Assembly (NCBI GenBank): GCA_037190485.1
Contig: JBBCJB010000045.1
Span: 62,001 to 126,000, forward strand
DNA from: Parapedobacter sp037190485
Lineage (GTDB): Bacteria; Bacteroidota; Bacteroidia; Sphingobacteriales; Sphingobacteriaceae
DNA length: 64,000 bases
Direction of reading: 5' to 3'
Shown: one piece after another, positions 17,213 through 23,519 of the stretch
How the letters are laid out: every line of letters starts with the position of its first letter
Position numbering within the stretch: position 1 is the first letter of the stretch
Made by a program: the position numbers and the translations under genes
The notes under the pieces: generated by a model
The model's database searches: none
What the model saw: only the letters and a program-made list of their open reading frames with translations
What the model was told of the DNA's origin: nothing

Positions 17213-17551
17213 ATGATCGATTACAACAATAAGCGGTTTGCCCCCCTAACAAACAGCGACAACGGCGAGACATCATCCGAGACGATATTCGAATACCGGC
17301 AAACCGGCAACGTCCTGACCGCACGCTACGCAGGGGGGAAAATCATCTCCGGGCACCTCATAGGCGTGGTGGCGCCAGACGGCTCGATCGACATGCGCTA
17401 TCATCAAGTGAATGAAAACGGCCAATTGATGACCGGTAGCTGCCAATCGATGCCCGAAATCTTGCCAAACGGCAAGCTCAGGCTCCACGAAAACTGGCAA
17501 TGGACATCAGGCGACCTGTCCGCGGGCCAGTCCATCATCGAGGAGCTATAG
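17213..17551 (+). CDS. Conserved hypothetical protein (beta-rich, ~110 residues)
   Basis: A 112-residue soluble protein opening MIDYNNKRFAPLTNSDNGET and ending GDLSAGQSIIEEL. It matches a small family found across Bacteroidota that databases often label 'n-acetylglutamate synthase'; at this size it cannot contain a GNAT or kinase-fused synthase, so that name should be treated as a mislabel. The repeated short beta strands (LTARYAGGKIISGHLIGVV, DGSIDMRYHQV, LRLHENWQWTSG) suggest a small beta-barrel or lipocalin-like fold. The start is four bases after the hydrolase stop, so it is likely the last gene of that transcript. Confidence 0.7.
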   Translation: MIDYNNKRFAPLTNSDNGETSSETIFEYRQTGNVLTARYAGGKIISGHLIGVVAPDGSIDMRYHQVNENGQLMTGSCQSMPEILPNGKLRLHENWQWTSGDLSAGQSIIEEL

Positions 17552-17573
17552 CCATGCCACGATCGGGTATCCG

Positions 17574-17747
17574 AGCTTGTCTAAACTTTAGCGGTGCCCT
17601 TTGTTCTTGATGGCGAAATCGATGCATCTTTTGTTCAATCGAAGCTCGTTTTCGAGTTCGTCGCTGGTGGCTACGCGCTCGAAAATAGCCGAAGAACGGG
17701 CGAAAGAGCTGCAATTGCAGGCCAACGGACAACGTTTGAACAAGCCC
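17574..17747. repeat. Inverted-repeat element, copy 1
   Basis: The left end reads AGCTTGTCTAAACTTTAGCG (17574-17593). The right end, read on the minus strand (17711-17747), begins GGGCTTGTTCAAACGTTGTC and continues through CGTTGG to GCAATTGC; it matches 34 of 37 bases of 19347-19383. The ends form imperfect inverted repeats of GCTTGTYTAAAC. Short open frames exist on both strands (57 codons each, 17588-17761 minus and 17610-17780 plus); the minus one has host-like codon use, but neither has other support. Confidence 0.55.
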
Positions 17748-17794
17748 TTCATCAATATCATCCGAACAAAGGGCGCATAAGTCGATTTTTTGTT

Positions 17795-17802
17795 TAAATT
17801 TG
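17795..17802 (+). promoter_or_regulatory. -7 element of the cold-shock-domain gene
   Basis: TAAATTTG, a perfect TAnnTTTG, 29 bases before the ATG at 17832. No TTTG at the -33 distance. Confidence 0.5.
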
Positions 17803-17831
17803 AGCATTGCAAAACTAAATACCATTCATCA

Positions 17832-18644
17832 ATGTTCATCGGCGCTGTTAAATGGTTTGATAATACCAAGGGATTCGGTCTTCTTTCGTTGCCCGGAGGT
17901 GGCTCATTGTTCTTTCACAAAAGCGCCTTCGAAGGAAAGTTCCATGGTTTGACGCCCGGAAATGTCGTGATCGGCACGAAAAAACCCAGCACAAACCGCA
18001 AGGGAATGGAGGCCCGAAACTGCCGCTTGGCGTCTTCGCCGACGGATTGGCCCCTATTGCTGGACTTGTTGGAGGGACCGGACGACGTGGAGGTGCAAGA
18101 CGCCGGCGACCGACCGCGATACAAGAAAGGCAAACCCAGAAAGCAGGGGCTGTTGCGACTGGGCATCGACCAATACTGCAGTCGCATCGAAGCTTCGCGC
18201 CTGCTGCCAATGGCTACCGAAGGGCTTCCGGCGATCGTGAAAAAACCGGAGGCATTCTTGCGCTATGCGGCCGTTTTGGAAGGCGCGGTGCTGCGAAACT
18301 TCGGCAACGAAACAGCCATGGCGCTTTTGGGCAAGATTTTCGCTGCATTCGGCAACTTGGCAACCCCCGACATCCTTTTCGCGGTATGGAAAACCGGGAA
18401 TTTCAAATACATCGGCTATCCGCGGCACGGTGACTACGAGATACCCGAAGAACTCCTTCGGCTCCACCTCCATGAGCTCGGTTACAAGGAGCTTTGCCGG
18501 ATCAAGGCCTATAGTTTCGGCGTTGACTTTTGCCGTGAAGTGGCTTTGGCCCGGCTATCGGATCCCGAAGGCCACGCCCAAAGCGCCCCGGATGAACGGT
18601 CGCCCTACGTGGAGTTCCTCCGTTCGGATGACACCGGACGCTGA
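17832..18644 (+). CDS. Cold-shock-domain protein with a large uncharacterised C-terminal domain
   Basis: A 270-residue protein. Residues 1-65 are a cold-shock OB fold: GAVKWFDNTKGFGLLSL holds the RNP1-type Lys-Gly-Phe-Gly, and SLFFHKSAF the RNP2-type segment, so single-stranded RNA or DNA binding is expected. Ordinary cold-shock proteins stop near 65-70 residues; here a basic linker (about 95-110, RPRYKKGKPRKQG) leads to about 150 helical residues that I do not recognise (for example VLEGAVLRNFGNETAMALL, YIGYPRHGDYEIPEELLRLH). The gene has its own promoter and sits between copies of a repeat element, close to an HPF-like gene, which hints at a stress or translation role. Confidence 0.78.
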   Translation: MFIGAVKWFDNTKGFGLLSLPGGGSLFFHKSAFEGKFHGLTPGNVVIGTKKPSTNRKGMEARNCRLASSPTDWPLLLDLLEGPDDVEVQDAGDRPRYKKGKPRKQGLLRLGIDQYCSRIEASRLLPMATEGLPAIVKKPEAFLRYAAVLEGAVLRNFGNETAMALLGKIFAAFGNLATPDILFAVWKTGNFKYIGYPRHGDYEIPEELLRLHLHELGYKELCRIKAYSFGVDFCREVALARLSDPEGHAQSAPDERSPYVEFLRSDDTGR

Positions 18645-18766
18645 TGGCCGTTCGCGGTCTTGGCCTGGCGGCGTCGCTGCTCCACGAAGACATAAAATGA
18701 CAGTAAGATGTCGTTTTCCTTCGCCCATTTGAACGGTTATCCCTATACTCGCAGAAAAAAACAACT

Positions 18767-19084
18767 ATGGTGACGATTCAGGTGAATTCAGACAAACACA
18801 TCGAAGTAAGCGAAAATTTCATTGGCAGGATCAGGGAGCGCCTTACCGACGTGCTGGCGCATTTCGACGAATACATTTCGCGGCTTGAGGTATTCTTTGC
18901 CGACGAGAACAGTGGAAAGGGCGGCGATAACGACAAAAGGTGCACAATCGAGGTACGGATAAAAAGCCTGAATCCGGAAGCGGTAACGGCTACCGCGGCC
19001 AACATCGACCTGGCATTCGCGCAAGCCACCGAAAAGGTGACCCAATTGGTCAGGACACGCGTAGATAAGTTAAAAAGCCATTGA
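18767..19084 (+). CDS. HPF/RaiA-type ribosome-associated inhibitor
   Basis: A 105-residue protein with the beta-alpha-beta-beta-beta-alpha pattern of hibernation-promoting factor/YfiA: IQVNSDKHIEVSENFIGRIRER, then HFDEYISRLEVFFADENSG, CTIEVRIKSLNPEAVTA and a C-terminal helix ending VRTRVDKLKSH. These proteins bind the 30S subunit and silence ribosomes in stationary phase. The short form (no long C-terminal dimerisation domain) is seen here. The stop codon TGA is inside the loop of its terminator. Confidence 0.82.
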   Translation: MVTIQVNSDKHIEVSENFIGRIRERLTDVLAHFDEYISRLEVFFADENSGKGGDNDKRCTIEVRIKSLNPEAVTATAANIDLAFAQATEKVTQLVRTRVDKLKSH

Positions 19085-19097
19085 CATGGCTTTTTAA
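19070..19097. terminator. Bidirectional terminator between the HPF-like gene and ywbE
   Basis: TTAAAAAGCCAT (19070-19081) and ATGGCTTTTTAA (19086-19097) form a perfect 12-bp stem with a TGAC loop. A run of five Ts closes it on either strand, so it can serve both convergent genes. The HPF stop codon (19082-19084) lies in the loop. Confidence 0.8.
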
Positions 19098-19103
19098 CCA
19101 TCG

Positions 19104-19125
19104 AACTTGTTTGGACTTTATCGCC
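19104..19125 (+). repeat. Single end of the inverted-repeat element
   Basis: AACTTGTTTGGACTTTATCG (from 19104) parallels the left end of copy 1 (AGCTTGTCTAAACTTTAGCG). It lies just downstream of the HPF/ywbE terminator, overlapping the end of ywbE by one base. Confidence 0.4.
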
Positions 19126-19319
19126 TAACCCAATAGTTCGGCCACGCGCCCGACCTGCCCATCGACCAAGCGTACCTTGATTCCCCGTGAATGATACGGC
19201 GCGGAAGTGAGGATGTCCTTTACCACCCCCTCCGTGAGCTTGCCGGTACGCTGATCTTTTTTCAGCACGATGGCGACCTCCAAGCCGGGATAGATGTCCG
19301 TTCGGTGCTTTCCGTCCAT
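19125..19319 (-). CDS. ywbE: YwbE family protein
   Basis: A 64-residue protein matching the YwbE/DUF2196 family over its whole length: GKHRTDIYPGLEVAIVLKKD, RTGKLTEGVVKDILT, HSRGIKVRLVDGQVGRVAEL. It is probably a small basic OB- or KOW-like fold; the function is unknown. It is convergent with the HPF-like gene and bracketed by repeat-element fragments. Confidence 0.88.
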   Translation of the reverse strand: MDGKHRTDIYPGLEVAIVLKKDQRTGKLTEGVVKDILTSAPYHSRGIKVRLVDGQVGRVAELLG

Positions 19320-19346
19320 GGCGTATTACCGTTCAGTGCTTATGCC

Positions 19347-19420
19347 GGGCTTGTTTAAACGTTGTCCGTTGGTCTGCGATTGCGCCGCATTCGCCAACAA
19401 AAACAACGTTCAAACAAGCT
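19347..19420. repeat. Inverted-repeat element, copy 2
   Basis: The left arm GCTTGTTTAAACGTTGT (19349-19365) pairs with the right arm ACAACGTTCAAACAAGC (19403-19419) with one mismatch. Bases 19347-19383 match the right end of copy 1 (minus strand) at 34 of 37 positions. It lies between ywbE and the Dabb gene and ends a few bases short of the Dabb stop, so it could serve as a transcript-end structure as well as a mobile remnant. Confidence 0.6.
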
Positions 19421-19433
19421 CATCGGCAATGGC

Positions 19434-19910
19434 TCAGTTCAACCACGAATCGTGCACGACCACCTTGTTCCAGAATTTGGAATACTTATCGATCGCCGCC
19501 AAATGGATTGGGTGCGTCTCGTAGGTATTGATGTCGTCCATCGTATCGAAATACACCAGCAGATTATAGGTGAAGGTGTTGTCAACCACATCACGTTCGT
19601 GGGTTTGCGCGGCCCGTCCGTAATGCAGCGACTTGATGCCCGGAATCGGCTTCAGATCCTCGAAAAACTGGGCGAAATCGGTGATTTCTTGTTCGGTCAG
19701 GCCATCGTTAAGCCAAAATAACACATAATGCGCGATTACTTGTTTGTTTTCCATGTTTCCTGTGTTTGCTTCCTCTGATTGGTTTTCATTACTTGATTGA
19801 TTGCTGGATGTCGGCGGGGCACACGCGGCCAATACGCCACCAGCCATGCCTGCCACGGCGACCGCCGCTCCGGCTTGTTTGATGAAATGACGTCTTTTCA
19901 TATTATCCAT
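19434..19910 (-). CDS. Exported Dabb (stress-responsive alpha/beta barrel) domain protein
   Basis: A 158-residue protein. The N-terminus MKRRHFIKQAG has a twin-arginine-like motif followed by a hydrophobic stretch and a lipobox (VLAAC, Cys29), so it is probably Tat-exported and lipidated. After a Ser/Asn/Glu-rich linker, a Dabb domain runs from about residue 58: VIAHYVLFWLNDGLTEQEI, FFEDLKPIPGIKSLHYG, YNLLVYFDTMDDINTYETHP. Dabb domains form dimeric ferredoxin-like barrels; the role is unknown. The start at 19910 is used; an internal ATG at 19901 directly precedes the KRR and is an alternative. The gene follows rseP by 22 bases on the same strand. Confidence 0.8.
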   Translation of the reverse strand: MDNMKRRHFIKQAGAAVAVAGMAGGVLAACAPPTSSNQSSNENQSEEANTGNMENKQVIAHYVLFWLNDGLTEQEITDFAQFFEDLKPIPGIKSLHYGRAAQTHERDVVDNTFTYNLLVYFDTMDDINTYETHPIHLAAIDKYSKFWNKVVVHDSWLN

Positions 19911-19932
19911 TGTTTGATCCACACTCCAAAAA

Positions 19933-21261
19933 CTATTTATTGACGATACGCAAGATATCGTTGCCAAAGACAAAGACCATCAAGGCCAGGAGGATGAAGA
20001 AGCCAGCGACCTGTGCCTTCTCGAGGAATTTGTCACTCAGTGGCTTCCCTTGGATCATTTCCACCAACAGGAACAGCACATGGCCTCCATCCAACGCCGG
20101 GATCGGCAAGAAATTCATCAATGCCAATGCCATGGACAACAGCCCGACCAAGCTCCAAAACTTGACCCAATTGACCTCAGACCCGAACATCGTGGCAATG
20201 GCCACCGGTCCCGAGATGGCCTTGTCCGCGCGCAATTCGCCTTTGGCAATCTTGCCCAGGCCCTTGGCGTTATCGATGAGCGTGCCCCAGGCCTTTGCCG
20301 CCCCGATCGGCAGCGACTCGAAGAAGCCGAATTGCCTGGTCACATAGGGGAAGTCCGCATCGGGCTTGATGTAAAAACCCAACGTCCCGTCTTCGGGTAC
20401 CTTTGCCGCAACCGTCGTGCTGTCGCCATCCCGCAGCAGCAGCAAGGCGATTTCGCTGCCCGTATTGGTCGAGACCGCCTCGCGGACTTGATCCCAAAAC
20501 GGGACTGCCTGGCCATTGATGGCCAACAAACTGTCACCGGGCCTCAAACCGGCCTGTTCGGCGGCACTGCCTGCGATAATGGAATCGACGGCCATCGTAC
20601 GCGAACGCAGCCCGACGAACTCATTCCGATCGTGATCGGCCACGTCATTCAGGATATCGCCCGGCACGGTGATGGCCAACGTTTCCGTTCCCCGCTCCAC
20701 CGTCAAGGTGGTGTTGCCCATCAAAACTTTCGAGCTGAGCAACTCATCGAACCGGGCAACGGGTTGCCCATCGATCTCGGTGATGCGGTCGCCGGCCTGG
20801 AGCCCGATTTTCTTGCCGATGATGCCTGGCGCGACACCGTTTTGCAACCGGGTGTTATCCACATACGTTTCACCGTATTTGAACGTGAGCATCCAGAAAA
20901 TGAACATGCCCAGGATGATATTGACGATGATGCCCCCCATCATCACGATAAGGCGCTGCCAGGCGGGCTTCGCGCGGAACTCCCAGGGTTGCGGTTCGCC
21001 TTTGAGCTGTTCGGTATCCATCGATTCATCGATCATGCCGGCGATCTTGACATACCCTCCCAACGGCAGCCAGCCAATGCCATACTCCACGTCTTTGTAA
21101 GTGAATTTGAATAGCTTGACGCCCCAGGCATCAAAAAACAGATAGAACTTCTCTACCTTGATCCCAAATGCACGGGCAGCGATGAAATGCCCGAACTCAT
21201 GCAACACCACCAATATCGACAGGCCAAGAAGCACCTGTCCAATCATGATCAACACACCCAT
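19933..21261 (-). CDS. rseP: RIP metalloprotease RseP (site-2 protease)
   Basis: A 442-residue intramembrane zinc protease. HEFGH at about residues 21-25 gives the zinc ligands and catalytic Glu, and FLPIPALDGG near the C-terminus supplies the third ligand in the NxxPxPxLDG motif. Two PDZ domains lie between (around 125-205 and 210-290, with GLQAGDRITEIDGQPV and GLRPGDSLLAINGQAV). It cleaves anti-sigma factors or remnant signal peptides within the inner membrane. The ATG follows the dxr stop with no gap, the usual Bacteroidota dxr-rseP arrangement. Confidence 0.95.
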   Translation of the reverse strand: MGVLIMIGQVLLGLSILVVLHEFGHFIAARAFGIKVEKFYLFFDAWGVKLFKFTYKDVEYGIGWLPLGGYVKIAGMIDESMDTEQLKGEPQPWEFRAKPAWQRLIVMMGGIIVNIILGMFIFWMLTFKYGETYVDNTRLQNGVAPGIIGKKIGLQAGDRITEIDGQPVARFDELLSSKVLMGNTTLTVERGTETLAITVPGDILNDVADHDRNEFVGLRSRTMAVDSIIAGSAAEQAGLRPGDSLLAINGQAVPFWDQVREAVSTNTGSEIALLLLRDGDSTTVAAKVPEDGTLGFYIKPDADFPYVTRQFGFFESLPIGAAKAWGTLIDNAKGLGKIAKGELRADKAISGPVAIATMFGSEVNWVKFWSLVGLLSMALALMNFLPIPALDGGHVLFLLVEMIQGKPLSDKFLEKAQVAGFFILLALMVFVFGNDILRIVNK

Positions 21262-22452
21262 TTAACTTACTTTGCTATTATGATATACGTTTTTGCTTTT
21301 TGTTACCAACTCCGATGCGATCTCTCGGCTCCTGCGGTCGGTCGCCAGGCAATCATCCAACGACGGCGCGTCGCGGTGCTCGACCAGCGACATCGTGTCC
21401 GCGATGATGTCGCTCATCTGCAGGAACCCGACCTCGTTTTTCAAGAATGCGGCCACGACCACCTCATTTGCCGCATTGAGCGCGCAGGGCATGTTCCCCC
21501 CCGCGTCAAGCGCTTGATAGGCCAACGCCAGGTTGCTGAACGTAGCGGTATCCGGTTGCTCGAAATCGAGCGTCGGAAAATTCCTGAAATCGAACCGCTT
21601 GAAAGCGTTTTTCGGGCGTCCGGGATACATGAGTGCGTACTGGATCGGCAATTTCATGTCAGGCAACCCGAGTTGTGCCTTCATGCTGCCGTCTTCGAAT
21701 TGCACGAGCGAATGGACAATCGATTGCGGATGGACCACCACGTCAATTTGTCGCGCTTCGAGGCCGAAAAGCCATTTCGCTTCGATGACTTCCAGCCCCT
21801 TGTTCATCAGCGTGGCCGAGTCTATCGTGATCTTGGCACCCATCACCCAGTTGGGGTGGCGCAATGCCTGTTCGGCGGTGACGCCGCTTAAGGCTGTGCG
21901 ATCCTTTCCCCTGAACGGGCCACCCGATGCGGTGAGGTAGATTTTTTCGATGGGGTTTTGGTCTTCGCCGACCAAGCATTGGAAAATGGCCGAATGTTCG
22001 GAGTCAACGGGTAAAAGATTGACCCCATGCCGACGGACCAAATCCATGACCAGTTGACCGCCCACCACCAAGGTTTCCTTATTGGCCAAAGCCACATCCT
22101 TGCCGGCCTGGATGGCCATTACGGTAGACCGAAGGCCAACGGCACCCACCAAGGCACTGACGACCAAATCGACATCATCGTATTGCACCACCTCTTCTAG
22201 GGCGGAAATACCGGCATGCACCGCGATCGAGGTACCGGCCAAGGCGGCTTTCAGTTGATGGAAGCGGCTTTCGTCGGCGATCACGACCGCCCGCGGCCGG
22301 AATTCCATCGCCTGCCGAGCCAGCAGGTCGACATTCGTGCCGGCCGTCAACACCTGTACGTCAAACCGATTCGCATGCAGACGGACAACCTCCAGCACCT
22401 GTGTGCCGATACTGCCCGTCGCCCCCAACAGGGCGATTCTTTTCCTTATCAA
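21262..22452 (-). CDS. dxr: 1-deoxy-D-xylulose 5-phosphate reductoisomerase
   Basis: A 396-residue enzyme of the MEP isoprenoid pathway; it converts DXP to MEP with NADPH. The N-terminal Rossmann motif is LLGATGSIGTQ, the metal and substrate region includes PVDSEHSAIFQ and SGGPF, and the flexible loop region reads HPNWVMGAKITIDSATLMNKG. The start is a TTG: an in-frame stop lies eight codons upstream, no ATG or GTG precedes GATGSIG, and a GGGAG is correctly placed. It is first in the dxr-rseP pair. Confidence 0.96.
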   Translation of the reverse strand: MIRKRIALLGATGSIGTQVLEVVRLHANRFDVQVLTAGTNVDLLARQAMEFRPRAVVIADESRFHQLKAALAGTSIAVHAGISALEEVVQYDDVDLVVSALVGAVGLRSTVMAIQAGKDVALANKETLVVGGQLVMDLVRRHGVNLLPVDSEHSAIFQCLVGEDQNPIEKIYLTASGGPFRGKDRTALSGVTAEQALRHPNWVMGAKITIDSATLMNKGLEVIEAKWLFGLEARQIDVVVHPQSIVHSLVQFEDGSMKAQLGLPDMKLPIQYALMYPGRPKNAFKRFDFRNFPTLDFEQPDTATFSNLALAYQALDAGGNMPCALNAANEVVVAAFLKNEVGFLQMSDIIADTMSLVEHRDAPSLDDCLATDRRSREIASELVTKSKNVYHNSKVS

Positions 22453-22509
22453 AACAATCTCCCGATTTTATAAATTCATTTCGTTCACCCGTCGATTCCG
22501 GTCTTCCGG

Positions 22510-23307
22510 CTAAATAATATTCTTCATTACCTCCGGATCGTCACCCCCTTGGTAATCTGCCATCATATTGCGGTAAGCCATCGCGACCACCACGCTCGAC
22601 AACGGCCCTACCAGGAAAGAATTGACCAAGCTGAGCGCGGTCGAAACCATGGGATACCCGGCATAATTGAAATACAGGTACAACAGGTGCAAAATGGCAA
22701 AAAATGCCAAGATGAGCAACAGTTTGGTCACATTTCCTTTCGTAAGCGCGATACTGAGCCGAATGGCCCGAAACGGTTCGGCATGGCGATCGATGATGAA
22801 GAACGGATAAAAAGCCACGCGCAACAACAACACGAAGATGACAACCGCCGAGACAGCCCGTGCGATGTTGACCATCAACGAGACCTCGATACGTGCATAG
22901 ATCAACGGGAACGCCAATACTGAAATAACCAGGTAGAACACCAACGCGAGTAACGCGATACTGAACATGCCCGTAAAAAAATAGAGCAGTTCCTTGGTAC
23001 CGGGTATCGTCTCCGACAAGCTGACCTTCTCTTTTTTGTCAATGAGCGTAAAGATGTACTTGAAAAGCGTCAATTGCGTCCCGAAATAGAGGATAGCGAA
23101 CAGAAAGGCCATGAAAACGCTGAGGAACGCATTGACTTCGCTGAAATAGAAGGCCAGGATACCGGAGGTATTGGAGGTCAGGAATAACAGGAAGCAAAGC
23201 CCCGCAATAGCCAGGTAGTGCCGCTTGAGCACATCCCACGACTTGTTGATCACATCGTTTACCGCAAATGTACTGTCTCGTAAAAACTGAATCATCGGCA
23301 CGGCCAT
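22510..23307 (-). CDS. Polytopic membrane protein of unknown function
   Basis: A 265-residue protein with about six hydrophobic helices (around 30-50, 60-85, 110-140, 155-180, 200-225, 235-255). The layout and the interfacial segment RAIRLSIALTKGNVTKLLLI recall the membrane domain seen in glycerophosphodiester phosphodiesterases and DUF975-like proteins, but I cannot assign it. The N-terminus MIQFLRDSTFAVNDVINKSW is amphipathic. The start at 23307 (alternatively 23295) keeps the gene clear of the tRNA and its terminator; the frame is open further upstream only because it runs through the tRNA gene. Confidence 0.7.
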   Translation of the reverse strand: MAVPMIQFLRDSTFAVNDVINKSWDVLKRHYLAIAGLCFLLFLTSNTSGILAFYFSEVNAFLSVFMAFLFAILYFGTQLTLFKYIFTLIDKKEKVSLSETIPGTKELLYFFTGMFSIALLALVFYLVISVLAFPLIYARIEVSLMVNIARAVSAVVIFVLLLRVAFYPFFIIDRHAEPFRAIRLSIALTKGNVTKLLLILAFFAILHLLYLYFNYAGYPMVSTALSLVNSFLVGPLSSVVVAMAYRNMMADYQGGDDPEVMKNII

Positions 23308-23341
23308 TACCAGCACAAAGGTGGAATAAAGTTTCTGAAAT

Positions 23342-23376
23342 AAAAAAACAAAGCCACGATATTTACATCGCGGCTT
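23342..23376 (-). terminator. Terminator of tRNA-Ala
   Basis: On the minus strand AAGCCGCGAT, a six-base loop and ATCGTGGCTT form a 10-bp stem (arms at 23367-23376 and 23351-23360, with a G-U pair), followed by a T-rich run. It lies five bases after the CCA end. Confidence 0.85.
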
Positions 23377-23380
23377 CGTT

Positions 23381-23457
<77 letters not shown>

Positions 23458-23472
23458 GCAATTTTCGGTTTG

Positions 23473-23503
23473 CAAAACTAGCAAATACAATCGCAATTGC
23501 AAA
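23473..23503 (-). promoter_or_regulatory. Promoter of tRNA-Ala
   Basis: On the minus strand TTTG (23500-23503), 19 bp, TAGTTTTG (23473-23480): a full consensus Bacteroidota promoter. It is embedded in a 9-bp perfect inverted repeat, GGTTTGCAA (23467-23475) and TTGCAAACC (23497-23505). Confidence 0.75.
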
Positions 23504-23519
23504 CCAAAAATCAAATTTA

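Noticed and set aside
17588..17780. 57-codon frames on both strands within repeat copy 1
   Set aside because: The minus one has host-like codons, but the part shared with copy 2 is conserved as DNA and diverges as protein, so a gene is not supported.
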